From contig NZ_QAYE01000015.1 in NCBI RefSeq assembly GCF_003053745.1, forward strand, positions 1 through 40,521: a stretch of DNA of 40,521 nt. The letters run 5' to 3'. The notes beneath the pieces were generated by a model. It made no database searches. It was given only the letters and a program-made list of their open reading frames with translations, and was not told the origin of the DNA. The translations under genes and the position numbers were made by a program. This stretch comes from Sphingomonas faeni (GTDB lineage: Bacteria; Pseudomonadota; Alphaproteobacteria; Sphingomonadales; Sphingomonadaceae). Of the stretch, positions 16,854-23,834 are shown one piece after another (position 1 is the stretch's first letter; the number at the start of each line of letters is the position of its first letter).

Positions 16854-16867
16854 AGCTCGAACGAGCT
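16854..16867. promoter_or_regulatory. Dyad and A/T-rich promoter region of hsdM
   Basis: AGCTCG-AA-CGAGCT is a perfect dyad between the hsdM ribosome site and an A/T-rich stretch whose minus strand reads TATAAGTTATAG (candidate -10 boxes). Its location at the transcription start would suit an operator for delayed or repressed expression. No controller gene is recognised next to it. Confidence 0.4.
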
Positions 16868-16917
16868 ATAACTTATACAAAACCGGCAGGTATGCGCTGT
16901 GCCCTTCATATTACCAA

Positions 16918-17520
16918 TCACACCGTTGGCATGTGCGGGCTCTCTTGGGCCTCGGCGCTAATGGTTTCTTGGGCGGCCGCGGGCAAGTGCCGGTAGAGCG
17001 TTGCTATGGAGACACCGATTGTGGGGGCGATTTCTCGCGCCGACATTCCTGAGGCTAGCAAATTGCGGGCTGCTTGAATCCGGCGCGGCGTCATCACAGT
17101 TTTCCGTCCGCCTATCCTACCCTCGCGACGTGCCACTATTAGGGCAGCCGTAGTCCGCTCCCGTACCAGGTCGCGTTCCATCTCCGCCATAGCGGCCATG
17201 ATATGAAAGACGAGTTTGCCAGCGGTGCCTGCGGTATCGATACCGTCGGTGATGGAACGCAAACCGACGCCGCGATCAACTAGCGTTGCCGCGAGGTCGA
17301 CAAGCCCTTTCATGGTACGACCTAACCTGTCGAGTTTCCATACGACTAGGATGTCGCCAATCCGCGCGTGGGAGAGCGCTTCTGCTAAGCCAGCGCGGTC
17401 AGCCCTCGCGCCACTGGCCTTGTCAGAAAAGAGACGCTCGCATCCCGCCTCTCGTAAGGCGTCAAGCTGTAGGGTTAGGTCTTGCTCGGGCGTAGAGACC
17501 CTTGCGTAGCCGATCAGCAT
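16918..17520 (-). CDS. Tn3-type serine resolvase
   Basis: Site-specific serine recombinase of the resolvase/invertase family. The N-terminal catalytic domain holds YARVST (Arg7, nucleophile Ser9), the VVWKLDRLGRT block and the long E-helix region MAEMERDLVRERTTAAL. It ends in a helix-turn-helix DNA-binding domain with MSAREIAPTIGVSIATLYRHL. The 200-residue length is normal for a complete resolvase. No transposase partner is present. It may resolve plasmid multimers or be a leftover of the element that brought in the hsd island. The start is the ATG at 17520; candidate target repeats lie just upstream. Confidence 0.92.
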   Translation of the reverse strand: MLIGYARVSTPEQDLTLQLDALREAGCERLFSDKASGARADRAGLAEALSHARIGDILVVWKLDRLGRTMKGLVDLAATLVDRGVGLRSITDGIDTAGTAGKLVFHIMAAMAEMERDLVRERTTAALIVARREGRIGGRKTVMTPRRIQAARNLLASGMSAREIAPTIGVSIATLYRHLPAAAQETISAEAQESPHMPTV

Positions 17521-17527
17521 ATGACGT

Positions 17528-17650
17528 TCTCAAAACTCATAGCGAATGCCTACCACGACGAAGAGCTTTCGCGAAAGGGTTTTGAGACTCGCTGTGCTCC
17601 TGCTATCGTGTCTCACATGGGCGCCAATCAAAAAGGATCGTTTGTGAGAC
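17528..17650. promoter_or_regulatory. Candidate res site of the resolvase
   Basis: Two inverted-repeat pairs lie directly ahead of the resolvase gene. They are TCTCAAAAC/GTTTTGAGA (17528-17536/17579-17587) and GTCTCACA/TGTGAGAC (17610-17617/17643-17650). The arms share a TCTCA/TGAGA core. Resolvase target sites normally lie beside the gene and consist of spaced inverted half-sites, which this resembles. The assignment is inferred from position. Confidence 0.45.
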
Positions 17651-17681
17651 GAGGCGACGCCGGCGATACCGCGCACCGGTT

Positions 17682-17805
17682 GGTCCGCGAAAACACGAAG
17701 ATTGACGGCGATCGGGTCGGCAACGGCCCCTTTCACGAGGGAAACTATGCTGCCATTCGTGTTTTCGCGGACCCGGGCGATCGAGCGTTCGTGCTTTCGC
17801 GGACC
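17682..17805. repeat. Upstream iterons of repA (3 copies)
   Basis: An 18-bp iteron, GGTCCGCGAAARCACGAA, occurs once in direct orientation (17682-17699) and twice inverted (17756-17773 and 17788-17805), just upstream of repA. Inverted copies at the promoter commonly serve initiator autorepression, so these are probably operator-type sites. Confidence 0.88.
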
Positions 17806-17837
17806 CCGTCTTTTGCGGTGCCCCTACAGGTTGCGGC

Positions 17838-18698
17838 ATGACGGAGGGAGCATCTTCACAAGGCAACCTGTTCGTCCTTGATAGCCCGCTGCTGACCGAG
17901 GTCCGCGGCGAGCAGTCTTTGATGGCTTACCCGTTCTTCGCGCTGACCAAGACGGCTTGGAAGCGGTCGCTGATCTACAAGACTGACACGGTATCGATCG
18001 AGATCGGTCCTGGACCGCGCGGCGTTGCCACGATCTACGACAAGGAAGTCTTACTCTATATCGCCAGCTTGCTGGTTGCAAAGCTCGACGCCGGTGAGGC
18101 AGTGGCCCAGGACTTCTACTTTACAGCCCACGATCTTTTTCGCGTCACTGGGGTAAGTGGATCGGCGCGATCCTATACGCGGTTGTCCGATGCTCTGGAG
18201 CGGCTGCAGGGCACGCAGATCAAGACAAACATCGAGGCTGGTGGAGAGGGGCAGTCGGGCTTCTTCTCCTGGCTGTCGGAGGCGCAGCTTCATTATACGA
18301 AGACCAAAAGTGGCGATAAGCGGTTGAAGGGCGTGAAGGTACGGCTGTGCGATTGGTTATACCGCGCCATCCTGCGCGATCGGCGTGTGCTGGACTACTC
18401 ACCGCTTTATTTCCAGCTCGGCCCGGTCGAGCGTCGACTCTACGAAGTCGCTCGATCGACCTGCAAAGACGGATCGGTCCAAGTCGGCCTCGACGACTTG
18501 CGGCTGCAGCTCGGCTACCAAAACTCGCTGAAGCACTTCCGGCATGTGATGAAGGGAATATCGGATGCGGACACCGTGCCCGATTATCACATCGTCATGG
18601 ATGACGGAGCATCGGTTGAGACAGCAGCGGGTAAACGCCGAACAACAGCTTCGACGACTGTGACTATCACACCGAAGGCGAGCCTACTTTCCGCGTAA
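17838..18698 (+). CDS. repA: Replication initiator RepA (RPA family)
   Basis: Plasmid replication initiator of the 'replication initiator protein A' family common in alphaproteobacteria. It binds iterons and opens the origin. The 286-residue protein shows the family order: MAYPFFALTKTAWKRSL near residue 31, TIYDKEVLLYIASLL, FTAHDLFRVTG (first winged helix) and SPLYFQLGPVERRLYEVAR (second winged helix), with a basic Thr-rich end. The start is the ATG at 17838, 33 bp after the last upstream iteron. Five further iterons follow the stop codon. I infer that the origin lies in the downstream iteron array. Confidence 0.92.
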   Translation: MTEGASSQGNLFVLDSPLLTEVRGEQSLMAYPFFALTKTAWKRSLIYKTDTVSIEIGPGPRGVATIYDKEVLLYIASLLVAKLDAGEAVAQDFYFTAHDLFRVTGVSGSARSYTRLSDALERLQGTQIKTNIEAGGEGQSGFFSWLSEAQLHYTKTKSGDKRLKGVKVRLCDWLYRAILRDRRVLDYSPLYFQLGPVERRLYEVARSTCKDGSVQVGLDDLRLQLGYQNSLKHFRHVMKGISDADTVPDYHIVMDDGASVETAAGKRRTTASTTVTITPKASLLSA

Positions 18699-18736
18699 CG
18701 AATGGCCTTCAACTGATTCGATCTCGAGACGACAAC

Positions 18737-18861
18737 GGTCCGAGAAAACACGAAGCAGCGTCCGCGAAAGCACGAACTCCGGTCCGCGAAAGCACGAAAA
18801 GGACTAGCCTAGGTCCGCGAAAGCACGAACTTTTGTTGGTATAAGTCCGCGAAAGCACGAA
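18737..18861. repeat. Downstream iteron array (5 copies), probable oriV
   Basis: Five direct copies of the 18-bp iteron start at 18737, 18759, 18781, 18812 and 18844, giving spacings of 22, 22, 31 and 32 bp (about two and three helical turns). The first copy deviates (CCGAGAAAAC) and the second and last change the first base. Direct, phased repeats next to an initiator gene are the hallmark of an iteron origin. The rest of the 18699-19146 gap holds one 7-bp hairpin, GCCCGGC/GCCGGGC (18965-18984), and an A/T-richer stretch before 18900. I see no gene in it. Confidence 0.88.
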
Positions 18862-19146
18862 CTGTTTCTATTTCGTTCAAGCGCAGCTTGCGCCAAAATC
18901 CCGTTGCGCTGTCGGCATTATTCGACGGGCATCAAAGGGATCGGCTGTGACCACATAAACGAATGCCCGGCACGAAGGCCGGGCACCCTGGAACGTGATG
19001 AGCGATGCTTGGCGGCATCGATCGGGACCCCATTGGGGACAATACGCACCCTTCTCATATCCGTTCTCGAGCCTCGGTTCAAGGGAGCGCGCTTCGCGCC
19101 ACGCTCTTGTTTTGCCTGGTCCCGGCCTCCGAAGAGGGGACGGACG

Positions 19147-19983
19147 ATGGGAGCTATTACGATTGCGCGCGCGAGCTTCATGGCGCTCGAACGAGCGACA
19201 AACGAGCGCGCCAGGTCGCGATCGGGGGCACCGAACCCGACGCGCGCCCACGTGCATCCTCACAGCCGTAAGGCCGGCACGTTCGAGGACGACTTTTTCT
19301 ACAGCTACGCCAAGGGCGAGACGGATCGGCTCTATCGCAACGCCGTGGAACTGCTGAAACGCAAGAACGCCATCAGGCGCCTTGCCCGCACCGAGGGCCG
19401 CCAGCTCACTGAGGCCGAACGCCTCGTTACGCTGATTACGCCTGCAGCAGTGCGGGTGTTCGAGCAGCTAACGCAGCTCGCTCGCACCTGCGCCGGCAAG
19501 GTTTTCCCAACATGGGAGTGGATCGAGACGCACACTGGATTGTCGCGTGCGAGCGTTGGGCGCGGCCTGTCGATCCTTGTTAAAATGGGGTTGCTCGACA
19601 AGCAGAGACGATGCGTCCCGATTGAACCGACACCCGATCGCCCGAAAGCACGCTTTGAGCAGACGTCCAACGTCTATCGGATGCGTTTTCCGAACCGCCT
19701 GGTCGGCTTCCTTCCGCGATGCTTTCGCCCTTCTCCGCTGCCCGACGACGTGGTGCAGCGGGATGCCGATCGTATCGAAGAGATTGAAGCGATGCGTCTA
19801 TGGCGCTCGCCCCGCCAGGTTGTGGCTGAGGATATCAACGACGCCGGCCTCCGCAGCATCATGATGCGCCTCGCCATCAGCATCGAGGAACGAGAGTCTC
19901 AAAAAAATGGTCAACCGCTCCTAGATTCATCTTTCCCGTGTTCGAATGGAGTTGGCCTAGCCGGCCAACGCTCTAACGCCTGA
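19147..19983 (+). CDS. Winged-helix replication-associated protein
   Basis: A 278-residue protein downstream of the origin with a central winged helix-turn-helix (about residues 118-157, FPTWEWIETHTGLSRASVGRG followed by a MGLLDKQRR wing). The long basic N-terminus contains an EDDFFYSYAKGETDRLYRNA helix, and the C-terminus is charged and helical. Proteins of this type accompany repA on sphingomonad plasmids and are often annotated as replication or HTH proteins; the exact role is unclear. I chose the ATG at 19147 over an earlier frame opening at 18904 because AGAGGGG precedes it and the upstream codons lack domain-like sequence. Confidence 0.65.
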   Translation: MGAITIARASFMALERATNERARSRSGAPNPTRAHVHPHSRKAGTFEDDFFYSYAKGETDRLYRNAVELLKRKNAIRRLARTEGRQLTEAERLVTLITPAAVRVFEQLTQLARTCAGKVFPTWEWIETHTGLSRASVGRGLSILVKMGLLDKQRRCVPIEPTPDRPKARFEQTSNVYRMRFPNRLVGFLPRCFRPSPLPDDVVQRDADRIEEIEAMRLWRSPRQVVAEDINDAGLRSIMMRLAISIEERESQKNGQPLLDSSFPCSNGVGLAGQRSNA

Positions 19984-20103
19984 CGGCAAAAGAACGCTAA
20001 ACCCCACTGAGACACTCAACAGAACCACCTTCACCAAGCCCAACCGACGGACGCGCCTACGGCGCGGTGCCCCCGACGGGAGCATGCGTCTTCTGTTGCA
20101 CCC

Positions 20104-20138
20104 AAACGGTTGAGCTGGTGCTTGGTCGAGCCGTTTTT
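20104..20138 (+). terminator. Rho-independent terminator
   Basis: AAACGG (20104-20109) pairs with CCGTTT (20131-20136), with partial inner pairing, and runs into TTTTT (20134-20138). It lies 120 bp past the winged-helix gene and would end the rep-region transcript. The interval 19984-20103 shows nothing else recognisable. Confidence 0.6.
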
Positions 20139-20316
20139 CGGGCATGATCGCGGCCGTAGCGCCAAGTTCCCAGCAAGGGCGCCGCGGTAGTCACCGGCAT
20201 CATCCCCTTTCCACGTTGTCGATACTCGGTTTCCCCGCAGGCCGAACCGAGCTGCGCCCATGGTCGTCACATACCGAGATCCTAGCACTAGCCAAACCCC
20301 ACACCGATCGCGATGG

Positions 20317-20480
20317 CCCAGGCCGAGCCCTTTGCTCGGCTATTCCTGGGTGATGGGAAAATGGGCGCTCGCCGCCTTCTACGATCAAGCGAATAACCGG
20401 CTTAGCCTACGGTTTCCGCTCCGCGGACCCTCCGTTTTTTCGCTTGATCGCGGCGCCCGCGCGCCCCTTCAATTCCCATC
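20317..20480 (+). ncRNA. Large structured leader RNA of ssb
   Basis: Two structural units precede ssb. The first is a hairpin, CCCAGGCCGAGC against GCTCGG...CCTGGG (20317-20350). The second is a rod of four nested perfect stems: GATGGGAA/TTCCCATC (20352-20359/20473-20480), GGGCGC/GCGCCC (20363-20368/20461-20466), CGCCGC/GCGGCG (20370-20375/20450-20455) and CGATCAAGCGAA/TTCGCTTGATCG (20382-20393/20439-20450). Two small hairpins (AACCG/CGGTT and TCCGC/GCGGA) cap it. Stems 3 and 4 share one base at the junction. The rod ends 33 bases before the ssb ATG. It is most simply a 5' leader RNA, or a DNA cruciform; the function is unknown. Confidence 0.6.
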
Positions 20481-20513
20481 AGGAATTAGCCTGATCGATC
20501 GAAGGACAGGACC

Positions 20514-20834
20514 ATGCAGAACATCGCGGAGTTTCGGATCATCGGGCGGGTTGGCAAGATCACCGAGCATGACAAGGTGACGAAGGTCAGCGTCGCCGCC
20601 AACTACAACCGGCAGGAGAACAGCGAGTGGGTGACGGACACGCACTGGAACGAGGTGACGGTGTTCGGCAAGCTAATCGAGCGAGCCGCCAAATCGCAGA
20701 AGGGCGATCTCGTCCATATCACCGGCCGGGTTCGGCAGAACTCCTACGACGTGGCCGATGGCAAGCGCTATACGGTCGAGCTGATCGCCGACGGCTTCGC
20801 GATCCTCGTCAAGGGGTTGGAGGACCGCGACTAG
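20514..20834 (+). CDS. ssb: Single-stranded DNA-binding protein (short)
   Basis: OB-fold single-stranded DNA-binding protein. The conserved SSB strands are visible: AEFRIIGRVGKI, KVSVAANYNR, HWNEVTVFGKLIERAAKSQKGDLVHITGRV and the closing YTVELIADGF. At 106 residues it is essentially just the OB domain. It lacks the usual flexible linker and the acidic DxDIPF tip that recruits other repair proteins, so it probably coats DNA during transfer or replication without those contacts. The start is the ATG at 20514 after GGACAGG. Its TAG overlaps the stop of the convergent ribbon-helix-helix gene in a shared CTAG. Confidence 0.88.
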   Translation: MQNIAEFRIIGRVGKITEHDKVTKVSVAANYNRQENSEWVTDTHWNEVTVFGKLIERAAKSQKGDLVHITGRVRQNSYDVADGKRYTVELIADGFAILVKGLEDRD

Positions 20835-21043
20835 GTACGGTCGGGGCCGCCTACCGGCGGCCCTTCCCGCCTCCGCATTTCCATCTCGACGGACTCGCGC
20901 ATGAAATCAGCAACCGTTTCTCCCGGGCGCAGCAATGCCTTGATCCGGGCCAATGTCCCCGGCGGAAATCGGGCCATCGTCTGCTCTGCGTTAATCCGCG
21001 GGCGACCGACCGAGCCGAGCTTGCTAAAGTCATTCGTCGTCAT
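20831..21043 (-). CDS. Ribbon-helix-helix type small protein
   Basis: A 70-residue basic protein. RPRINAEQTMARFPPGTLARI fits a DNA-contacting beta strand, and the two following helices (TLARIKALLRPGETVADFMRESVEMEMRRR) resemble RHH/CopG-type regulators. It is transcribed away from the small membrane protein-parA-parB operon and shares the 87-bp intergenic region that carries an 8-bp inverted repeat over the par promoter. It is therefore a good candidate repressor of the par operon or of itself (inference). An antitoxin role is possible, but no toxin partner is adjacent. Confidence 0.65.
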   Translation of the reverse strand: MTTNDFSKLGSVGRPRINAEQTMARFPPGTLARIKALLRPGETVADFMRESVEMEMRRREGPPVGGPDRT

Positions 21044-21051
21044 AGAATTGT

Positions 21052-21092
21052 TGGTATCTCATATTGACGAGGATTTAGATACCACTTATTAC
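21052..21092 (+). promoter_or_regulatory. par operon promoter with operator dyad
   Basis: TGGTATCT (21052-21059) and AGATACCA (21077-21084) form a perfect 8-bp inverted repeat. Between and beyond the arms sit TTGACG (21064-21069) and, 17 bp later, TATTAC (21087-21092), a good sigma-70-type promoter reading toward the par genes. A protein bound to the dyad would cover the -35 and the spacer. Confidence 0.65.
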
Positions 21093-21130
21093 AGGATCGG
21101 CCTTTCATCAAGGCGACGGAGGCTGAGGCC

Positions 21131-21325
21131 ATGTTGGACCACCTACTAACGATCGGGTTTCTCGTATTCCTCGGCTGGGGTCTGCTGTCGGGCATGAGCC
21201 GCAGCGAGAACCCGCGCGTCTGGAGCGGCGACACGCCTGACGAGGAGGCGCGGCGCAACACGCGCACCGATTCCAACTACCGCGGCTACGACCATTGGAA
21301 CAACTCGTCGGATCGTGGCTGGTAG
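21131..21325 (+). CDS. Small membrane protein ahead of parA, 64 aa
   Basis: One N-terminal transmembrane helix (about residues 3-22, DHLLTIGFLVFLGWGLLSGM) is followed by a hydrophilic, Asn/Arg/Asp-rich tail. The start is the ATG at 21131 with GGAGG about nine bases upstream. It ends three bases before the parA GTG, so it is the first gene of the par operon. I know no function for it. A membrane-tethered protein in a partition operon is unusual; it may simply be co-transcribed. Confidence 0.6.
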   Translation: MLDHLLTIGFLVFLGWGLLSGMSRSENPRVWSGDTPDEEARRNTRTDSNYRGYDHWNNSSDRGW

Positions 21326-21328
21326 GAC

Positions 21329-22072
21329 GTGAAGACTATCGCCATCAACGTAGAAAAGGGCGGCGCGGGCAAGACGACGATCGCCTGCCATCTGGCATGG
21401 ATTCTAGCCGACGCCGGCCATCGCGTTCTGTTTCTCGATCTCGATCGCCAGTGCAACGCGACCGCGGCGCTGGCAGAGTTCGAGAGCCTTGGAACGTGCA
21501 AGCCTCTGTTCGAGCCCCGCTACTCGCCGCCCGCTTCCGCGCCTCGCCTGTCGATCTACTCGAACCGCATGGGCGGCGAGTATGACGCGGATTACACGAA
21601 GGCGCTCGGAAACATCCGGACCAACTTCCCGCAGCTTGGTCCTGCGTTCGATTTCTGCGTCATCGACACGCCTCCCTCTTGGTCCTGGATCAACTTCGCG
21701 GCGCTGATGGTAGCGGACTCGCTGATAATTCCTGTCGAACTGGGGCCGTTTGGTCCGGCATCGACCAAGCAGGTGTCGGACTCGATCGCCACGGTAAACC
21801 AGCGCGGCCGAACGAAACCGATCCATGTCGCCGGCCTGGTCGCCAACCGCGTGAAGGCCAACGATCGCGCGCAAATGGAAATGCTCGCTGCGATCCGGGA
21901 GAAGGTCGGGAAAAACCTGTTCACCAGCTACCTCCCCGATCGCGCGCACTACAGCCAGGCGCTTCAAGAGCGCGTGCCGGTGTGGCGCTTGAACAAGGAC
22001 GTGCGAGGATCGCTGCCGGCGATGCGCGCTTTTCTCGAGGAAGCCATGACCCGGATCGGGAGCAACGGATAA
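21329..22072 (+). CDS. parA: Plasmid partition ATPase ParA
   Basis: Deviant-Walker ATPase that forms the nucleoid-bound gradient pulling ParB-bound plasmids apart. Walker A KGGAGKTT is at residues 10-17 with the signature lysine. The A' box FLDLDRQCN and Walker B VIDTPP are both present. The 247-residue length and lack of an N-terminal helix-turn-helix mark the short (type Ib-like) ParA class, which usually leaves autoregulation to another protein. That fits the nearby ribbon-helix-helix gene. The start is the GTG at 21329. The TAA overlaps the parB ATG by one base. Confidence 0.93.
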   Translation: MKTIAINVEKGGAGKTTIACHLAWILADAGHRVLFLDLDRQCNATAALAEFESLGTCKPLFEPRYSPPASAPRLSIYSNRMGGEYDADYTKALGNIRTNFPQLGPAFDFCVIDTPPSWSWINFAALMVADSLIIPVELGPFGPASTKQVSDSIATVNQRGRTKPIHVAGLVANRVKANDRAQMEMLAAIREKVGKNLFTSYLPDRAHYSQALQERVPVWRLNKDVRGSLPAMRAFLEEAMTRIGSNG

Positions 22073-23067
22073 TGGACTTCGACAATTTCGACGTCTTCAG
22101 TGACAAGGCCGAGGTCGCAGACGCGGATCGCGTTCTGCTCCTCGATCCGGATCAGCTCTATCCCGATCCCGAGAACGTCCGGCGCGACATCGATCCGGCA
22201 ACGATCAACGAGATGGCCGGGACGATCGAAGCGCGAGGTCAGCTCCAACCGGTGACGGTCGCCCCGAAGGACGAGGAAGGGCGCTATCGCATCCAGTTCG
22301 GCGAACGTCGCTGGCGCGCGTGCAAGCAACTCGGCATCAAGGTTCGAGCGATCGTCGCCAAGGCGGATGATCCCGCGCAGGTCCGCATCGACCAATTCAT
22401 CGAGAACGATCAGCGCGAAAACCTGTCGACCGCCGACGTGGTGGCCTTCGTCGCCAAGGAGGTTGCGTCCGGCCGCACGCTCGCAGATCTAGCGCGGCAG
22501 ACAGGCCGGAACCGCACGCTCCTGACCCGGTATCATGGCCTCGCAAGTGCTCCCGACTACATTTCCGCGCTACTTGCCGATATCTCGATGCGGAGTGCCG
22601 TTGCCCTTACCCAGGCAGCCAAGGTGGACGATGCAGCGACCCGGACGTTTATCGCGAATACGGCGACCGAGGATATGACGGTATTGGCGTGCGAACGGTT
22701 GGCACGCGACGTGGGAGCGAAGAAGACCAGCGCGCCGACCGAGTCTGCTGCCCCGCCGCCTGTCATGCAACCGGGCGCGGATGGCGAACCCGAGAAAGCC
22801 AGCGACGAGACCCCGGTCGATCCTCCCGCTCCGACAACGGACAAAATTAGGGACGAGCTTGCCGAGCGCGCTCAGGACGCGACACCTGTCTCGTTGACGG
22901 CAGTCTCGAGCGCGAGTGCCCCTGCCCCCCGGTCCGCAAAGGCAAAGGGTGGCAAGCAGAAGATCGAACGGCCGACGATCGAGGTGGATGGTCAGCGTGC
23001 GATCGTCGTGGAAGCGCTGCTCCACTTCGATGGCGAAGACACGCCCCGGATCGTGAGCTGGCGCTGA
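22072..23067 (+). CDS. parB: Plasmid partition protein ParB
   Basis: Centromere-binding CTPase. The N-terminal ParB domain has PDPENVRRDI, the CTP-binding GERRWRACKQLG and FIENDQRENL boxes, followed by a helix-turn-helix (LADLARQTGRNRTLLTRYHGLA). After a Pro/Ala-rich linker (about 225-290) there is a short C-terminal domain with EVDGQRAIVVEALLHF. It is 331 residues and complete. I chose the ATG at 22072 because it overlaps the parA stop (TAATG). A parS-like palindrome lies 98 bp after the stop, with three more around the circle, making this ParB their likely reader. Confidence 0.92.
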   Translation: MDFDNFDVFSDKAEVADADRVLLLDPDQLYPDPENVRRDIDPATINEMAGTIEARGQLQPVTVAPKDEEGRYRIQFGERRWRACKQLGIKVRAIVAKADDPAQVRIDQFIENDQRENLSTADVVAFVAKEVASGRTLADLARQTGRNRTLLTRYHGLASAPDYISALLADISMRSAVALTQAAKVDDAATRTFIANTATEDMTVLACERLARDVGAKKTSAPTESAAPPPVMQPGADGEPEKASDETPVDPPAPTTDKIRDELAERAQDATPVSLTAVSSASAPAPRSAKAKGGKQKIERPTIEVDGQRAIVVEALLHFDGEDTPRIVSWR

Positions 23068-23164
23068 CCGCCGGCCGTTGAATGGAGAGCACCGGGGTGG
23101 TCTTCGCTCGCATCCGCACACCTTCTTTCCTTCCGCGAAACCGCTTCATTCAAGACTGACGATG

Positions 23165-23180
23165 TGTGCCACGTGGCACA
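23165..23180. promoter_or_regulatory. parS-like palindrome, copy 2
   Basis: TGTGCCACGTGGCACA, extended to an 18-bp perfect dyad (23164-23181), lies between parB and the mobilisation genes. This is the copy closest to parB and the best candidate for the main centromere. Confidence 0.72.
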
Positions 23181-23214
23181 CTTGCGAGAAGGATTTTGGT
23201 TAGAGATGTTTTAT

Positions 23215-23227
23215 GGCAGGATAGGTG
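23215..23227 (-). other. oriT: Origin of transfer nic site (IncP/MOBP type)
   Basis: On the minus strand the sequence reads CACCTATCCTGCC, which matches the nic core of RP4/RK2 (CACCTATCCTG, cut after the G). The cut would fall between 23217 and 23216. It lies 38 bp upstream of mobC, the usual place for an oriT. Because the cut strand is the minus strand, the par and rep side would enter the recipient first and the mob genes last, as in RP4. The flanking sequence lacks an obvious long inverted repeat. Confidence 0.7.
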
Positions 23228-23264
23228 TTGTTGTCGTTGCTGTATTACATTATCCCTTCAGGAC

Positions 23265-23834
23265 ATGACCGCAGCCTCGCAACCTGCATCCCCAACCAGG
23301 CCGACCGCGATGCTGACGGCGCGTATTGATCGCGACCTGTTGAACGCGTTCGATGCTGTCGCAGAGGGTAGGGGAGGGCGCAGCGCGCTCCTGCGGACTG
23401 TGCTTCAGCAGTCATTGAAGCGGGTGATCGACGCACCTCGGATCGCGCCACGCGCCGATGGTGCCGGTAACCGCGTGACGCTCAGCTTCACCGATGCCGA
23501 GCTGGCGCTGCTCGATCGGCGAGCGGCCGATCGCGGCGTCGACCGTTCGCGTTGGATCAAAGCACTGGTGCGACGTCATCTAGGATTAAAGGGCAACGTC
23601 GACGACGGTTTGCGCGATGCGCTCGCGCCGATCCGGATGCAGCTTCAACGCATCGGGCGAAACCTCAACCAGGCGATGAAGGCCGGAAACGCCTCGCTAA
23701 TGGCGGATAGCGGCCTGCAGATCGAGCGGGAGCTGCGTCGCATTGCGGACATGCGCGAGGACATCACGGAACAGGTCGACGCGCTAGGCGGCGCGCTTCG
23801 TGGCGACGCCGCTTATTGGGAGGTCGCGGACTGA
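23265..23834 (+). CDS. mobC: MobC-like relaxosome accessory protein
   Basis: Oriented to the relaxase and oriT, this 189-residue protein probably helps open oriT and position the relaxase. It has two ribbon-helix-helix-like segments (TARIDRDLLNAFDAVAEG near residue 17; VTLSFTDAELALLDRRAAD near residue 66). The MobC signature QLQRIGRNLNQAMKAGN and a C-terminal coiled coil follow. I chose the ATG at 23265 (after TTCAGGAC) rather than the frame opening at 23166, because the latter starts inside the palindrome and would code through oriT. Its TGA overlaps the relaxase ATG. Confidence 0.82.
   Translation: MTAASQPASPTRPTAMLTARIDRDLLNAFDAVAEGRGGRSALLRTVLQQSLKRVIDAPRIAPRADGAGNRVTLSFTDAELALLDRRAADRGVDRSRWIKALVRRHLGLKGNVDDGLRDALAPIRMQLQRIGRNLNQAMKAGNASLMADSGLQIERELRRIADMREDITEQVDALGGALRGDAAYWEVAD

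Noticed and set aside
17482..17841. A 119-codon plus-strand frame before repA
   Set aside because: It runs through the candidate res site and all three upstream iterons and shows no protein-like conservation.
18737..18861. Short regular repeats that look like a CRISPR array
   Set aside because: The 18-bp units are separated by only 4-14 bp, sit next to a replication initiator and recur upstream in inverted form, so they are iterons. No cas genes are present.
18904..19146. N-terminal extension of the winged-helix gene
   Set aside because: The first 81 codons of the open frame have no ribosome site and cross a hairpin. The ATG at 19147 has a better upstream signal.
23166..23264. MobC starting at 23166
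   Set aside because: That start lies within the palindrome and would translate through the nic site. The ATG at 23265 begins the family-like sequence.
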